Of a stretch of 64,000 bases of DNA, positions 1 to 6,963 are shown in pieces. The number at the start of each line of letters is the position of its first letter. The stretch's first letter is position 1. Source of the DNA: Planctomycetota bacterium (lineage in GTDB: Bacteria; Planctomycetota; UBA1135; GCA-002686595); assembly GCA_016795205.1 (NCBI GenBank), contig JAEUHZ010000021.1, forward strand, positions 62,001 to 126,000, given 5' to 3'. The notes below the pieces were generated by a model that worked only from the letters and a program-made list of their open reading frames with translations, had not been told where the DNA came from and ran no database searches. The position numbers and the translations under genes were made by a program.

Positions 1-769
1 CGCCGAACGCCAGCCCCGCAGGACCGTGCCCGTAGATGCCGAGCGGCGCGTCGCGCGACGGCGGGCGCAGCAGGACGAGCGGCACGAGGCCCAGGAGCAG
101 GCCGGCAACGCGCGCGGCGGCGAGCCGCGGGCTCCGCCACCAGGCGCGGTCCAGTCCCAGCTCCAGCGCGACGGCCAGCGCGATGAGCAACCCTCCGCCG
201 AAGTACAGCAGGAGGCCCAACGCGCAGGTCAGCGCCGCCTGCGCGCACGCGCCGAGTCGTCGCGCGCGGACCTCCGCCGCGAACGCCATCCACCCCAGCG
301 TGAGCGCGTGGAAGTGCTGATGCGTCCCCTGCGCGAGCACGGAGTCCAGCACCGGACCCGGCGGAGCGAACGCGACGAGCAGGCCTGCGGCCCAGGCCGC
401 CCGCCGTCCGCCGAGTCGCCCGAGCAGCACGAAGGCGGCCGCGGCTTCGATCATGGGGAACGGGAGGCAGGCGATGCGCAGGGCCGGCAGCACCGCGCCG
501 AGCAGCGCGAACAGCGGCGCCGCCAGGATCCCGACCACCACGGCGCCGCCCCACAGTCCCACGGCGTGGTCCTGCAGCGGGACGATGGGGCCGCGCAGGA
601 TCTCGATGGCGACATTCCCGCGCAGGAGCTCCTCCGTCCACACGCGGCCGTTCTCGAGCAGGTCGGCCGGCGGCAGGAGCACGATCGCGAGGCGGACGAG
701 GCCAGCCAGCAGCGCACACACGAGCGCGCCGCGCCAGGACGCAGTCACCGGCTCCGGGCGATCGGGCAT
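1..769 (-). CDS. Integral membrane protein, 3' end cut by window edge
   Basis: An open minus-strand frame runs from ATG at 769 to the left edge, about 256 residues without a stop. The product begins MPDRPEPVTASWRGALVCAL and is strongly hydrophobic. A first membrane segment lies near residues 12-32, followed by a polar loop (ENGRVWTEELL), and at least five further hydrophobic stretches alternate with short Arg-rich loops. One transmembrane segment followed by an acidic loop resembles GT-C glycosyltransferases of planctomycetes, but no diagnostic motif is visible, so this is only a suggestion. A GTG directly before the ATG is an alternative start. The gene is divergent from tspO. Confidence 0.6.
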   Translation of the reverse strand, partial: MPDRPEPVTASWRGALVCALLAGLVRLAIVLLPPADLLENGRVWTEELLRGNVAIEILRGPIVPLQDHAVGLWGGAVVVGILAAPLFALLGAVLPALRIACLPFPMIEAAAAFVLLGRLGGRRAAWAAGLLVAFAPPGPVLDSVLAQGTHQHFHALTLGWMAFAAEVRARRLGACAQAALTCALGLLLYFGGGLLIALAVALELGLDRAWWRSPRLAAARVAGLLLGLVPLVLLRPPSRDAPLGIYGHGPAGLAFG

Positions 770-1092
770 CACGCTGGCCGGGCGTGGCGGTTCGCGCCGC
801 GGACTCCGCAGGGCGGCGGCACCGGCGGGCGAGACGGGGGCCGCTCGGGGTTCACGCGTCGGATCCTACTCGCGCCGCGGCCGGGGGTCTCGCGCTGGCG
901 GTGGTCTGACCGCGCGCTCTCCGCTGCCCATGGCCTGCCACATGCGGCTCGGGTGGCTGCGCACAGCGCAGCGTGCCGCGCAGCCCGCGCCTCCGCGCGC
1001 CGACGAACTCGCTCAGGGGCTCGCGCCGAGACCCTGCGCGAGGCAGTCTGGCGCACGCGCCGCGTTGCACGCGTCCGTGCTCTGGCGTTCCC
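770..1092. other. Divergent intergenic region
   Basis: These 323 bases separate the left-edge membrane gene from tspO, which diverge. They must carry both promoters. No convincing -10 hexamer, hairpin or small gene was found; the long open frames across it are GC-rich shadows. Confidence 0.4.
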
Positions 1093-1590
1093 ATGTCCGC
1101 GAGGACCCCGCAACCGAGCCCTGGCCTCATGACCCGCGAGGTCGTCGCGCTGCCGGTCTTCGTGCTCGTCACGTTCCTGGCCGCGGTCCCCGGGGCGCTG
1201 TGGCCTCCCGGGGATTGGTACGCCGGGCTGGAGAAGCCCGCGTGGAACCCGCCCGCGTGGGTCTTCGGCCCGGCCTGGACGCTCCTCTACACGCTGATGG
1301 CCGTGGCGGCGTGGCTCGTCTGGCGTCGCGGCGGCTTCCGCGTGCAGCGGCGTCCGCTGACCCTGTACTGCGTGCAGTTGGCGCTGAACGCAGCCTGGAC
1401 GCCGGTCTTCTTCGGTGCACAGGAGCCGGGCTGGGCCCTCCTGGTGATCCTGGCGCTGTGGGCTCTGCTGCTGGCGACCCTGCTCGTCTTCCGGCGCACG
1501 AGCGGACCGGCGGCGCTGCTGCTCGTGCCCTACTTGGCGTGGGTGAGCTTCGCGGCCGCGCTCAACTGCGCGCTCTGGCGCCTGAACTGA
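1093..1590 (+). CDS. tspO: TspO/MBR family tryptophan-rich sensory protein
   Basis: A 165-residue protein with five hydrophobic segments, the normal size of bacterial TspO, a membrane protein that binds tetrapyrroles and related ligands. The family signature is clear: PGDWYAGLEKPAWNPPAWVF between helices 1 and 2, WTLLYTLMAVAAWLVW in helix 2, LALNAAWTPVFFG in helix 3 and PYLAWVSFAAALN in helix 5. ATG 1093 was chosen; ATG 1129 (MTREVVAL) would give 153 residues and also leaves all five helices intact. The gene is convergent with mutS, with only 12 bases between stops. A role in porphyrin or oxidative-stress signalling is known for the family, not shown here. Confidence 0.92.
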   Translation: MSARTPQPSPGLMTREVVALPVFVLVTFLAAVPGALWPPGDWYAGLEKPAWNPPAWVFGPAWTLLYTLMAVAAWLVWRRGGFRVQRRPLTLYCVQLALNAAWTPVFFGAQEPGWALLVILALWALLLATLLVFRRTSGPAALLLVPYLAWVSFAAALNCALWRLN

Positions 1591-1602
1591 CCGCGGCGCT
1601 GC

Positions 1603-4248
1603 TCACAGGAGCTTGCGCTGCAGGTCCCGCAGCAGGCACAACGCCTCGAAGGGCGTGAGGCGGTCGATCTCCAGCTTGCGGATCTCCTCCTCGGTCGCGC
1701 TGAACGGCGACTCGAACAGCCCGAGCTGACGCCCCGGTTCGGCCGGGGCTCCCCGGCCCTTCGCGATGCGCGGCGCGAGGCCCTCGGCGTCCTCCTCGAG
1801 CTCGGCCAGGATCGCCTTGGCGCGCGTCACGAGCGCCTCCGGCACTCCCGCGAGCCGGGCGACGTGGATGCCGTAGGAGCGGTCAGTGCCGCCCTCGACG
1901 ATCTTGTGCAGGAAGACGATCTCGTCCTGCCATTCGCGCACGGCCACGCTCTTGTTGCAGACGCCCTCGAAGCGCGTCGCGAGCTGGGTGAGCTGGTGGT
2001 AGTGCGTCGCGAACAGCGTGCGGCAGCGCGTGCGCTCGTGCAGGTGCTCGACGATCGCCCAGGCCAGCGCGAGGCCGTCGAAGGTGCTGGTGCCGCGGCC
2101 GACCTCGTCGAGCACGACCAGCGAGCGCGCGCTGGCGTTGTTCAGGATGTTCGCGATCTCCAGCATCTCGACCATGAAGGTCGAGGCCTGACGGCCGATG
2201 TCGTCGGCCGAGCCGATGCGCGTGAAGATGCGGTCGACGACGCCGACCTTGGCCTCCTGGGCCGGCACGAACGAGCCCATCTGCGCCAGCAGGACGATCA
2301 GCGCGGTCTGGCGGATGTAGGTCGACTTGCCGGCCATGTTCGGGCCGGTCAGCACGGTCACCAGGCGGTCCGTCCGGTTCAGGTGGCTGTCGTTCGGCAC
2401 GAAGGCCGCGTCACGCTGCAAGCGCTCCACGACCGGGTGCCGTCCGTCCGTGATCTTGATGGCCTCGCCGGCGTCGACCTTGGGCGCCGACCAGCGGTTC
2501 TCGGCCGCGCACTGCGCCAGCGACGCGAGCACGTCGAGCTCGCCGATCGCCCGCGCCGTGGCCAAGACGCGCGGGATCTCGCGCGCCGTGGCCGCGCGCA
2601 GCTCCTCGAACAGCGCGAACTCGAGGTCACGTGCTCGCTCCTCGGCGTGCAGGACCTGCTCCTCGAACTCCTTCAGCTCGGGCGTGACGTAGCGCTCGGC
2701 GTTCTTGACCGTCTGCTTGCGGATCCAGTGCGCCGGCACCCGCTCGACTTGGCCGCGCGGCACTTCCAGGAAGTACCCGAACACCGAGTTGAACCCGACC
2801 TTGAGGCCGTTCATCCCGGTGCGCGCGATCTCCTCGCTCTGGAAGCGCGCCATCCAGCTCTTGGCGTCGCGGGCCAGGGCGTGCAGCTCGTCGATCTCGG
2901 TCGAGACGCCGGCGCGCACCAGCCCGCCCTCCTTGACCGTGGGCGGGGGTGCGTCGACGAGCGTGCGCGTGACGCGGCCGGCCAGCTCGGCCACGGGGTC
3001 GAGCGCCTCGTGGACCTCGCCCAGCGCCTTGGACGAGGCGCGCTCCAGGGCCGCGCGCAGCTCTGGGACGAGGAGCAGCGAGTTCGCGAGCCCCACGAGG
3101 TCGCGGGCGTTGCAGCGGCCGGTGGCGATCTTGCCTGCGAGCCGCTCGAGGTCCAGCACGCGGCCGAGGGTCTCGCGGACGACTTCGCGGGTGAGGCCGT
3201 CCTCGACGAGCTCCGCGACCCCCTTCTGCCGGTGGAGGATCCCGTCGACATCGCGCAGCGGCGCTCCCAGCCACTCGCGCAGGGTGCGGCCACCCATCGG
3301 CGTCCGCGACAGATCCAACACCTCGAGCAGCGAGCCCTCGCGCCGGCCCTCGCGCTGGGTCTCGAAGAGCTCCAGGCACGAGCGCGTGGCGCGGTCGAGG
3401 ACCAGGTGACGCGCGCGGTCGACGAGCTCCAGCGTGCGCACGTGCGCGCAGCCTTGCCGCTGCGTCTCCTCCAGGTAGGCGAGCAGCGCCCCCGCCGCCG
3501 GCACGATCGGGGAATGCTCCTCGATCCCCAGTCCCTCGAGCCGCGCGAGTCCGAGCTGCTTCGTGAGCAGGCGCGCCGCCGCCTCGCGGTCGAAGTGCCA
3601 GTCCTCGCGCCCGTGCACGCGCGGCCCCAGCGCCCGCGCCAGCTCGGCCGAGGTGTCGGGGTGCGCCGCGGCGAGCGTCGTCGCGACGAGCAGCTCCGCG
3701 GGCGCGACGCGCGCGAGCTCGTCCGCGAGGGTCGCGACGCCCAGTTCCGAGGCCTGGAACCGGCCAGTCGACACGTCGACCCATGCGAGCCCCGCTCGCG
3801 TCCCGGCGAGGTGCAGGCACGCCAAGTGGTTCGCCGCGCGGGCCTCGAGCGCGTTCTCCTCGGTCAGCGTCCCCGCCGTGACGACCCGTACGACCTTGCG
3901 CTCGACGATGCCCTTGGCGAACCGCGGGTCCTCCATCTGCTCGCAGATCGCGACGCGAAAGCCCTTGTTCACGAGCCGCAGCAAGTAGGAGTCGACGGAG
4001 CGCACGGGCACGCCGGCCATGGCGATCGCGTCCTCGCCCTTGCTGCGCGAGGTGAGCGCGATGCCCAGCTCGCGCGCGGCGATCGTCGCGTCCTCGTGGA
4101 AGAGCTCGTAGAAGTCTCCCATCCGGAAGAAGAGCAGGGCATCGGGCGCCTCGCGCTTGGCGCGCCAGAACTGCTCCATCATCGGGGTGTTCTGGCCTCC
4201 GCCGCCGGGCTTCTTCGGGTCGCCCTTCTCGAGGTACGTCGAGCGCAT
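1603..4248 (-). CDS. mutS: DNA mismatch repair protein MutS
   Basis: An 881-residue MutS, which recognises mismatched and looped DNA and starts methyl-independent or methyl-directed repair with MutL. The mismatch-binding motif F46-Y47-E48 sits in MGDFYELF near the N-terminus. Connector, lever and clamp domains follow. The C-terminal ABC-type ATPase has the P-loop GPNMAGKST at about 635-643 (K641), then DEVGRGTSTFDGLALAW and the FATHYHQL switch. ATG 4248 (MRSTYLEK) was chosen because homology starts just after it at TPMMEQFWRAK; the open frame continues upstream without family similarity. No truncation or unusual residues were noticed. Confidence 0.97.
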   Translation of the reverse strand: MRSTYLEKGDPKKPGGGGQNTPMMEQFWRAKREAPDALLFFRMGDFYELFHEDATIAARELGIALTSRSKGEDAIAMAGVPVRSVDSYLLRLVNKGFRVAICEQMEDPRFAKGIVERKVVRVVTAGTLTEENALEARAANHLACLHLAGTRAGLAWVDVSTGRFQASELGVATLADELARVAPAELLVATTLAAAHPDTSAELARALGPRVHGREDWHFDREAAARLLTKQLGLARLEGLGIEEHSPIVPAAGALLAYLEETQRQGCAHVRTLELVDRARHLVLDRATRSCLELFETQREGRREGSLLEVLDLSRTPMGGRTLREWLGAPLRDVDGILHRQKGVAELVEDGLTREVVRETLGRVLDLERLAGKIATGRCNARDLVGLANSLLLVPELRAALERASSKALGEVHEALDPVAELAGRVTRTLVDAPPPTVKEGGLVRAGVSTEIDELHALARDAKSWMARFQSEEIARTGMNGLKVGFNSVFGYFLEVPRGQVERVPAHWIRKQTVKNAERYVTPELKEFEEQVLHAEERARDLEFALFEELRAATAREIPRVLATARAIGELDVLASLAQCAAENRWSAPKVDAGEAIKITDGRHPVVERLQRDAAFVPNDSHLNRTDRLVTVLTGPNMAGKSTYIRQTALIVLLAQMGSFVPAQEAKVGVVDRIFTRIGSADDIGRQASTFMVEMLEIANILNNASARSLVVLDEVGRGTSTFDGLALAWAIVEHLHERTRCRTLFATHYHQLTQLATRFEGVCNKSVAVREWQDEIVFLHKIVEGGTDRSYGIHVARLAGVPEALVTRAKAILAELEEDAEGLAPRIAKGRGAPAEPGRQLGLFESPFSATEEEIRKLEIDRLTPFEALCLLRDLQRKLL

Positions 4249-4328
4249 GGTGTCCGGGGAGTGTAGTGGAAGCCCGCGATCCCGCCCGCGTGCTTGCGCC
4301 GCCGGGGCGGCGCGCGGACGATCGGGGC

Positions 4329-4709
4329 ATGCCGAGCCGCACGACACTCCTCGCAGGATGCGCCTTGCTCCTGGTCCTGACCGCCTGTGGCTCGACCCGC
4401 GCTGCGGCTGGTGCACCGCCGCGCGAGCCCGACGGCGCCGAGTCCGCCGCGGCAGCGGGGGTCCAGATGATCGACCCGCGGCGGGGGGAGGAGCGCGGGG
4501 TCGCGATCCTGGAGGTCACGCTGCGCAACGTGACGAGCGCGCACGCCTCCGTCCGCTGTGCGCCCGAGTGGTACGACGCGCGGGGCGCGCTCCTGGAGCC
4601 GGCCTCCGCCTGGCAGACGGTCGAGCTCGCGGCGGGCGCCGAGCGCCGCGTGCGGTTCGCTCCCACGCCGTCGGCCGCGCGCTCGTGGCGGCTGCGCTTC
4701 CGGCCGTGA
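4329..4709 (+). CDS. YcfL-like (DUF1425) lipoprotein
   Basis: A 126-residue lipoprotein with signal peptide and lipobox (LLVLTACGS, Cys at about residue 20). The mature part shows the YcfL/DUF1425 pattern: RGVAILEVTLRN for the first strand, then APEWYDARGALLEP and a closing AARSWRLRFRP. In gammaproteobacteria ycfL sits directly upstream of lpoB, and here too it is followed by a second lipoprotein that overlaps it by 4 nt. The function of the family is not established; an envelope role next to the peptidoglycan synthase activator is inferred from that synteny. Confidence 0.7.
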   Translation: MPSRTTLLAGCALLLVLTACGSTRAAAGAPPREPDGAESAAAAGVQMIDPRRGEERGVAILEVTLRNVTSAHASVRCAPEWYDARGALLEPASAWQTVELAAGAERRVRFAPTPSAARSWRLRFRP

Positions 4710-5146
4710 TTCCGGCCCTGGTCGCCGCGGCCCTGGCGCTCGGCGTCGCTGGCGGCTGTGCGACGACGCGCACGGAGGCCTCGGCCGATCCGGGCGCCTG
4801 GGCGGTGCTCGAGCCAGCGAGCGCCAGCGCGACCGCGCGTCTGGCCGCGGCGCGCATCGTCGACGCGGCCTCGGGCTCCCCCCTGGCGCGGCCGGTCTCC
4901 GCCACGGATCCACGGCTCTGCGTGCGCCTGGAGGACGGCTCTCCGCGCCGCGCGGGGGACTTCGCGATCCGACTGGCGCGAGCGCTCCTGGCGACGGGCC
5001 GCGTTGTCCTCGTTCCCGACGGCACGGTCCCGCGGGTGCGGGTGATCGAGCCCGACCCGGGTTCCTCCGCAACGGTGGCGATCGACCTGGAGGAGCCGCG
5101 GGGCGCTGTGCTCCTGCGCCTGCTCGCCAGCCCGAGCCCTGATTGA
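4706..5146 (+). CDS. Lipoprotein in the LpoB position
   Basis: The GTG start at 4706 overlaps the upstream stop (GTGA), giving 146 residues and implying translational coupling. The N-terminus is a short lipoprotein signal with lipobox VAGGC at about residue 16-17. The mature part has a strand-helix-strand pattern (LCVRLEDGSPRRAGDFAIRL, then ARALLATGRVVLVPD) that resembles the alpha/beta fold of LpoB, the outer-membrane activator of penicillin-binding protein 1B. Sequence similarity is weak and the protein is shorter than E. coli LpoB, so identity rests mainly on its position after the YcfL-like gene. It could simply be an unrelated small envelope lipoprotein. Confidence 0.5.
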   Translation: MIPALVAAALALGVAGGCATTRTEASADPGAWAVLEPASASATARLAAARIVDAASGSPLARPVSATDPRLCVRLEDGSPRRAGDFAIRLARALLATGRVVLVPDGTVPRVRVIEPDPGSSATVAIDLEEPRGAVLLRLLASPSPD

Positions 5147-5240
5147 GAATTCCTAGGGGCGGCGTTCGCTCGGGGCGGGAACCCCGTTCCCCAGTGCGTC
5201 CTGAGGGGGACCTGCGCCGGAAGAGACCCGGTGCGGCGTG

Positions 5241-5299
5241 AGCGAACGACTTCTTCGATGGGCCGAACCCGCCGATCTCCTCGGCGGGTTCGGCCTTTT
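5241..5299 (+). ncRNA. sRNA-like unit A with intrinsic terminator
   Basis: A diverged first copy. The box ACTTCTTCGATG is followed by a perfect 15-bp stem (GGCCGAACCCGCCGA at 5261-5275 pairing with 5281-5295, loop TCTCC) and TTTT at 5296-5299. This is the most canonical Rho-independent terminator of the window and would also end the lipoprotein operon at 5146. Whether the short box is a separate RNA or just terminator context is unknown. Confidence 0.5.
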
Positions 5300-5400
5300 C
5301 CCGCCACCCAACGAGCACGCGTGGCGCCGCGCGCGTCAGGAAGTCGGTTTTCCGCGATCGGAGCGGTGCCGCGCCCGGCTCGGTGTGGTGCAGCAGGAAA

Positions 5401-5469
5401 GGCTGCGCTGGGGACAACTCTTCTCGATGCCCGTCAGCCCGCTGGGTTCGCCCGGCGGGCTGATGTCTT
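5401..5469 (+). ncRNA. sRNA-like unit B with TTCG-capped terminator hairpin
   Basis: GGCTGCGCTGGGGA and CAACTCTTCTCGATG lead into a stem at 5434-5463. TCAGCCCGC and GCGGGCTGA form the base, GGG and CCC close a TTCG loop, and one T-G wobble lies between; TGTCTT follows. Layout and box are shared with units C and D. Confidence 0.45.
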
Positions 5470-5582
5470 GAGCGGCCCTCGGCTCGGGCTCCCCGCCGCG
5501 CGGGCTCCGCGCACCGCGCGAGCGAGCGGAATCAGGGTTCGGCCAGGCGGCGGAACCCCGCTCGTGGAGCTGCAGCCCGGGT

Positions 5583-5653
5583 GGCTGCGCTGGGGACAGC
5601 TCTTCTCGATGCCGCCAGCCCGCCGGGTTCGCCCGACGGGCTGGTTCTCTTTT
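5583..5653 (+). ncRNA. sRNA-like unit C with TTCG-capped terminator hairpin
   Basis: Closest relative of unit B. GGCTGCGCTGGGGA plus CAGCTCTTCTCGATG precede a stem at 5615-5644 (CCAGCCCG with CGGGCTGG, inner GGG-TTCG-CCC, one C-A mismatch), followed by the T-rich tract TTCTCTTTT at 5645-5653. Confidence 0.5.
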
Positions 5654-5654
5654 C

Positions 5655-5675
5655 AGGCCCCGGATTTCGGGGCCT
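5655..5675 (+). terminator. Second hairpin after unit C
   Basis: AGGCCCCG at 5655-5662 pairs perfectly with CGGGGCCT at 5668-5675 across a short ATTT-containing loop, followed by TTCCC. It sits directly after the T tract of unit C and would act as a back-up terminator. Confidence 0.5.
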
Positions 5676-5726
5676 TTCCCGTTCGGGCCGCCGCCAGCCG
5701 CCGGCTCCCTGACGCGCAGCCGACGA

Positions 5727-5797
5727 GGCTGCGCTGGGGATCCAACTCTTCTCGAAGCACGGGCCCGTCCGGTTCGCCGGGCGGGCCCGTGTCTTTC
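5727..5797 (+). ncRNA. sRNA-like unit D with TTCG-capped terminator hairpin
   Basis: GGCTGCGCTGGGGA and CAACTCTTCTCGA are kept, but the stem sequence is different: ACGGGCCCG at 5759-5767 pairs with CGGGCCCGT at 5782-5790, and TCCGG pairs with CCGGG around the TTCG loop. GTCTTT follows. The change of both arms with pairing retained points to selection on RNA structure. Confidence 0.5.
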
Positions 5798-5837
5798 CCA
5801 GCCGCTCCCGCTCGCGGCCCGCGCCCGCCGCGACCGA

Positions 5838-5843
5838 TAGCAT
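5838..5843 (+). promoter_or_regulatory. -10-like hexamer TAGCAT
   Basis: TAGCAT lies 6 nt before the epimerase ATG at 5850. That spacing would place the transcription start on or next to the start codon. No -35 match is evident. Confidence 0.35.
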
Positions 5844-5849
5844 GCAGCC

Positions 5850-6797
5850 ATGGCGCACTTCCTCGTCACCGGTGGCGCGGGATTCGTCGGGTCCCACATC
5901 GTCCGGGCGCTCCTGGCGCGCGGGGACCGCGTGCGGGTCCTCGACGACCTCTCCACGGGGCGGCTCGAGAACCTGGCTGGCTTGGAGCTCGACCTGCGCC
6001 GCGGCTCGATCGTGGATCCCGCGGCCTGCGCAGCAGCCTGCACCGGCGTCGACGGCGTCTTCCACGAGGCGGCGCAGGTCTCCGTGCCGCGCAGCGTCGA
6101 GGATCCGCGCGCGAGCTACGCGGTGAACGTGACCGGGACGCTCAACGTGCTGGAGGCCTGTCGCGCGGCTCGCGTGCCGCGACTGGTCTTCGCGTCCTCC
6201 TCGGCGGCGTACGGCGACGCGCCCGAGCTGCCGAAGTCCGAGAGCATGACTCCGCGGCCGCTGTCGCCCTACGCCAGCGGCAAGCTCGCGGGCGAGGACC
6301 TGCTGCGCGTCTACGGCGCCCTGCACGGCCTGCGCGGCGTCAGCCTGCGCTACTTCAACGTGTTCGGGCCCCGGCAGGTCGACGACAGTCCCTACACCGG
6401 CGTGATCGCGATCTTCGCGCGCGCGCTGCTCGAGGGCCGGCGCGCGACGATCTTCGGTGATGGTGCCCAGACGCGTGACCTGACCTACGTCGACAACGTC
6501 GTGGCGGCGAACCTCGCGGCCATGCAGCGCGACCTCGAGCCGGGCGTCGTGATCAACGTCGGCGGCGGCGAGCGCGTCTCGATCCTGGAGCTGTACCGGA
6601 CGCTGGCCGAGCTGGCCGGAAGCCGGCTCGAGCCTCAGTTCGCGCCCGCTCGTGCGGGGGACGTCAGGGACAGTTTGGCCTCCATTGAGCAGGCACGGGC
6701 GTTGCTCGGCTACGTGCCGCGTGTCGGTTGGCGCGAGGGGTTGGCGCGCACGCTCGCCTGGTACCGCGAGCGGCTGGGCGCCGCGCGGGTCGTGTAG
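5850..6797 (+). CDS. NAD-dependent nucleotide-sugar epimerase (extended SDR)
   Basis: A 315-residue extended short-chain dehydrogenase of the UDP-glucose/UDP-GlcNAc 4-epimerase type. The NAD-binding G8-x-x-G11-x-x-G14 motif (TGGAGFVG) is at the N-terminus. The catalytic set is Ser116-118 (FASSSAAYGD), Tyr141 and Lys145 (SPYASGK). RYFNVFGPRQ and GDGAQTRDLTYVDNV are typical of the substrate-binding half. It supplies activated sugars for envelope or exopolysaccharide synthesis; the exact epimer pair cannot be read from sequence. It begins after the hairpin array and appears to be a single gene. Alternatives within the family are a decarboxylase or a dTDP-sugar dehydratase. Confidence 0.88.
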   Translation: MAHFLVTGGAGFVGSHIVRALLARGDRVRVLDDLSTGRLENLAGLELDLRRGSIVDPAACAAACTGVDGVFHEAAQVSVPRSVEDPRASYAVNVTGTLNVLEACRAARVPRLVFASSSAAYGDAPELPKSESMTPRPLSPYASGKLAGEDLLRVYGALHGLRGVSLRYFNVFGPRQVDDSPYTGVIAIFARALLEGRRATIFGDGAQTRDLTYVDNVVAANLAAMQRDLEPGVVINVGGGERVSILELYRTLAELAGSRLEPQFAPARAGDVRDSLASIEQARALLGYVPRVGWREGLARTLAWYRERLGAARVV

Positions 6798-6963
6798 CAC
6801 CCAGGGGTCGGGGACGGCGCGACGGCTCGGAGGCGGCTCAGCGCCCGTCCGTTTCGGCCTTCCTTGCCGGGTTTCGGGGGCCTGGATACCCTGCACGACT
6901 TCACACGCTCCGGCGCGAGTCGCGAGAGCCCCCTCCGGGCCGCGCGGCCGGAGAGGACCCGCC

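Larger units (their letters stand above)
5147..5849. repeat. Intergenic array of four tandem hairpin units
   Basis: These 703 bases between the lipoprotein pair and the epimerase hold four related units starting near 5241, 5401, 5583 and 5727. The last three share GGCTGCGCTGGGGA, then a pyrimidine-rich CTCTTCTCGA box, then a long GC hairpin capped by TTCG and a T-containing tail. The first is a diverged copy (ACTTCTTCGATG plus hairpin). Between units the sequence is not conserved. The short frames that cross the array (for example one from 5238) change phase from copy to copy, so it does not look coding. Each unit is listed separately. Confidence 0.75.

Noticed and set aside
1864..4266. 800-residue plus-strand open frame opposite mutS
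   Set aside because: Antisense shadow of mutS: Arg/Val/Asp/Leu-rich with no family motif.
5238..5471. 77-residue frame (MSERLLRWAEPADLL...) over units A and B
   Set aside because: Frame is lost in units C and D although the nucleotide motif persists, so an RNA explanation fits better than a peptide.
5201..5800. CRISPR array or mobile-element repeat at 5.2-5.8 kb
   Set aside because: Unit spacing is irregular (about 145-180 nt), repeats are long structured hairpins and there is no spacer pattern, cas gene, terminal inverted repeat or transposase.
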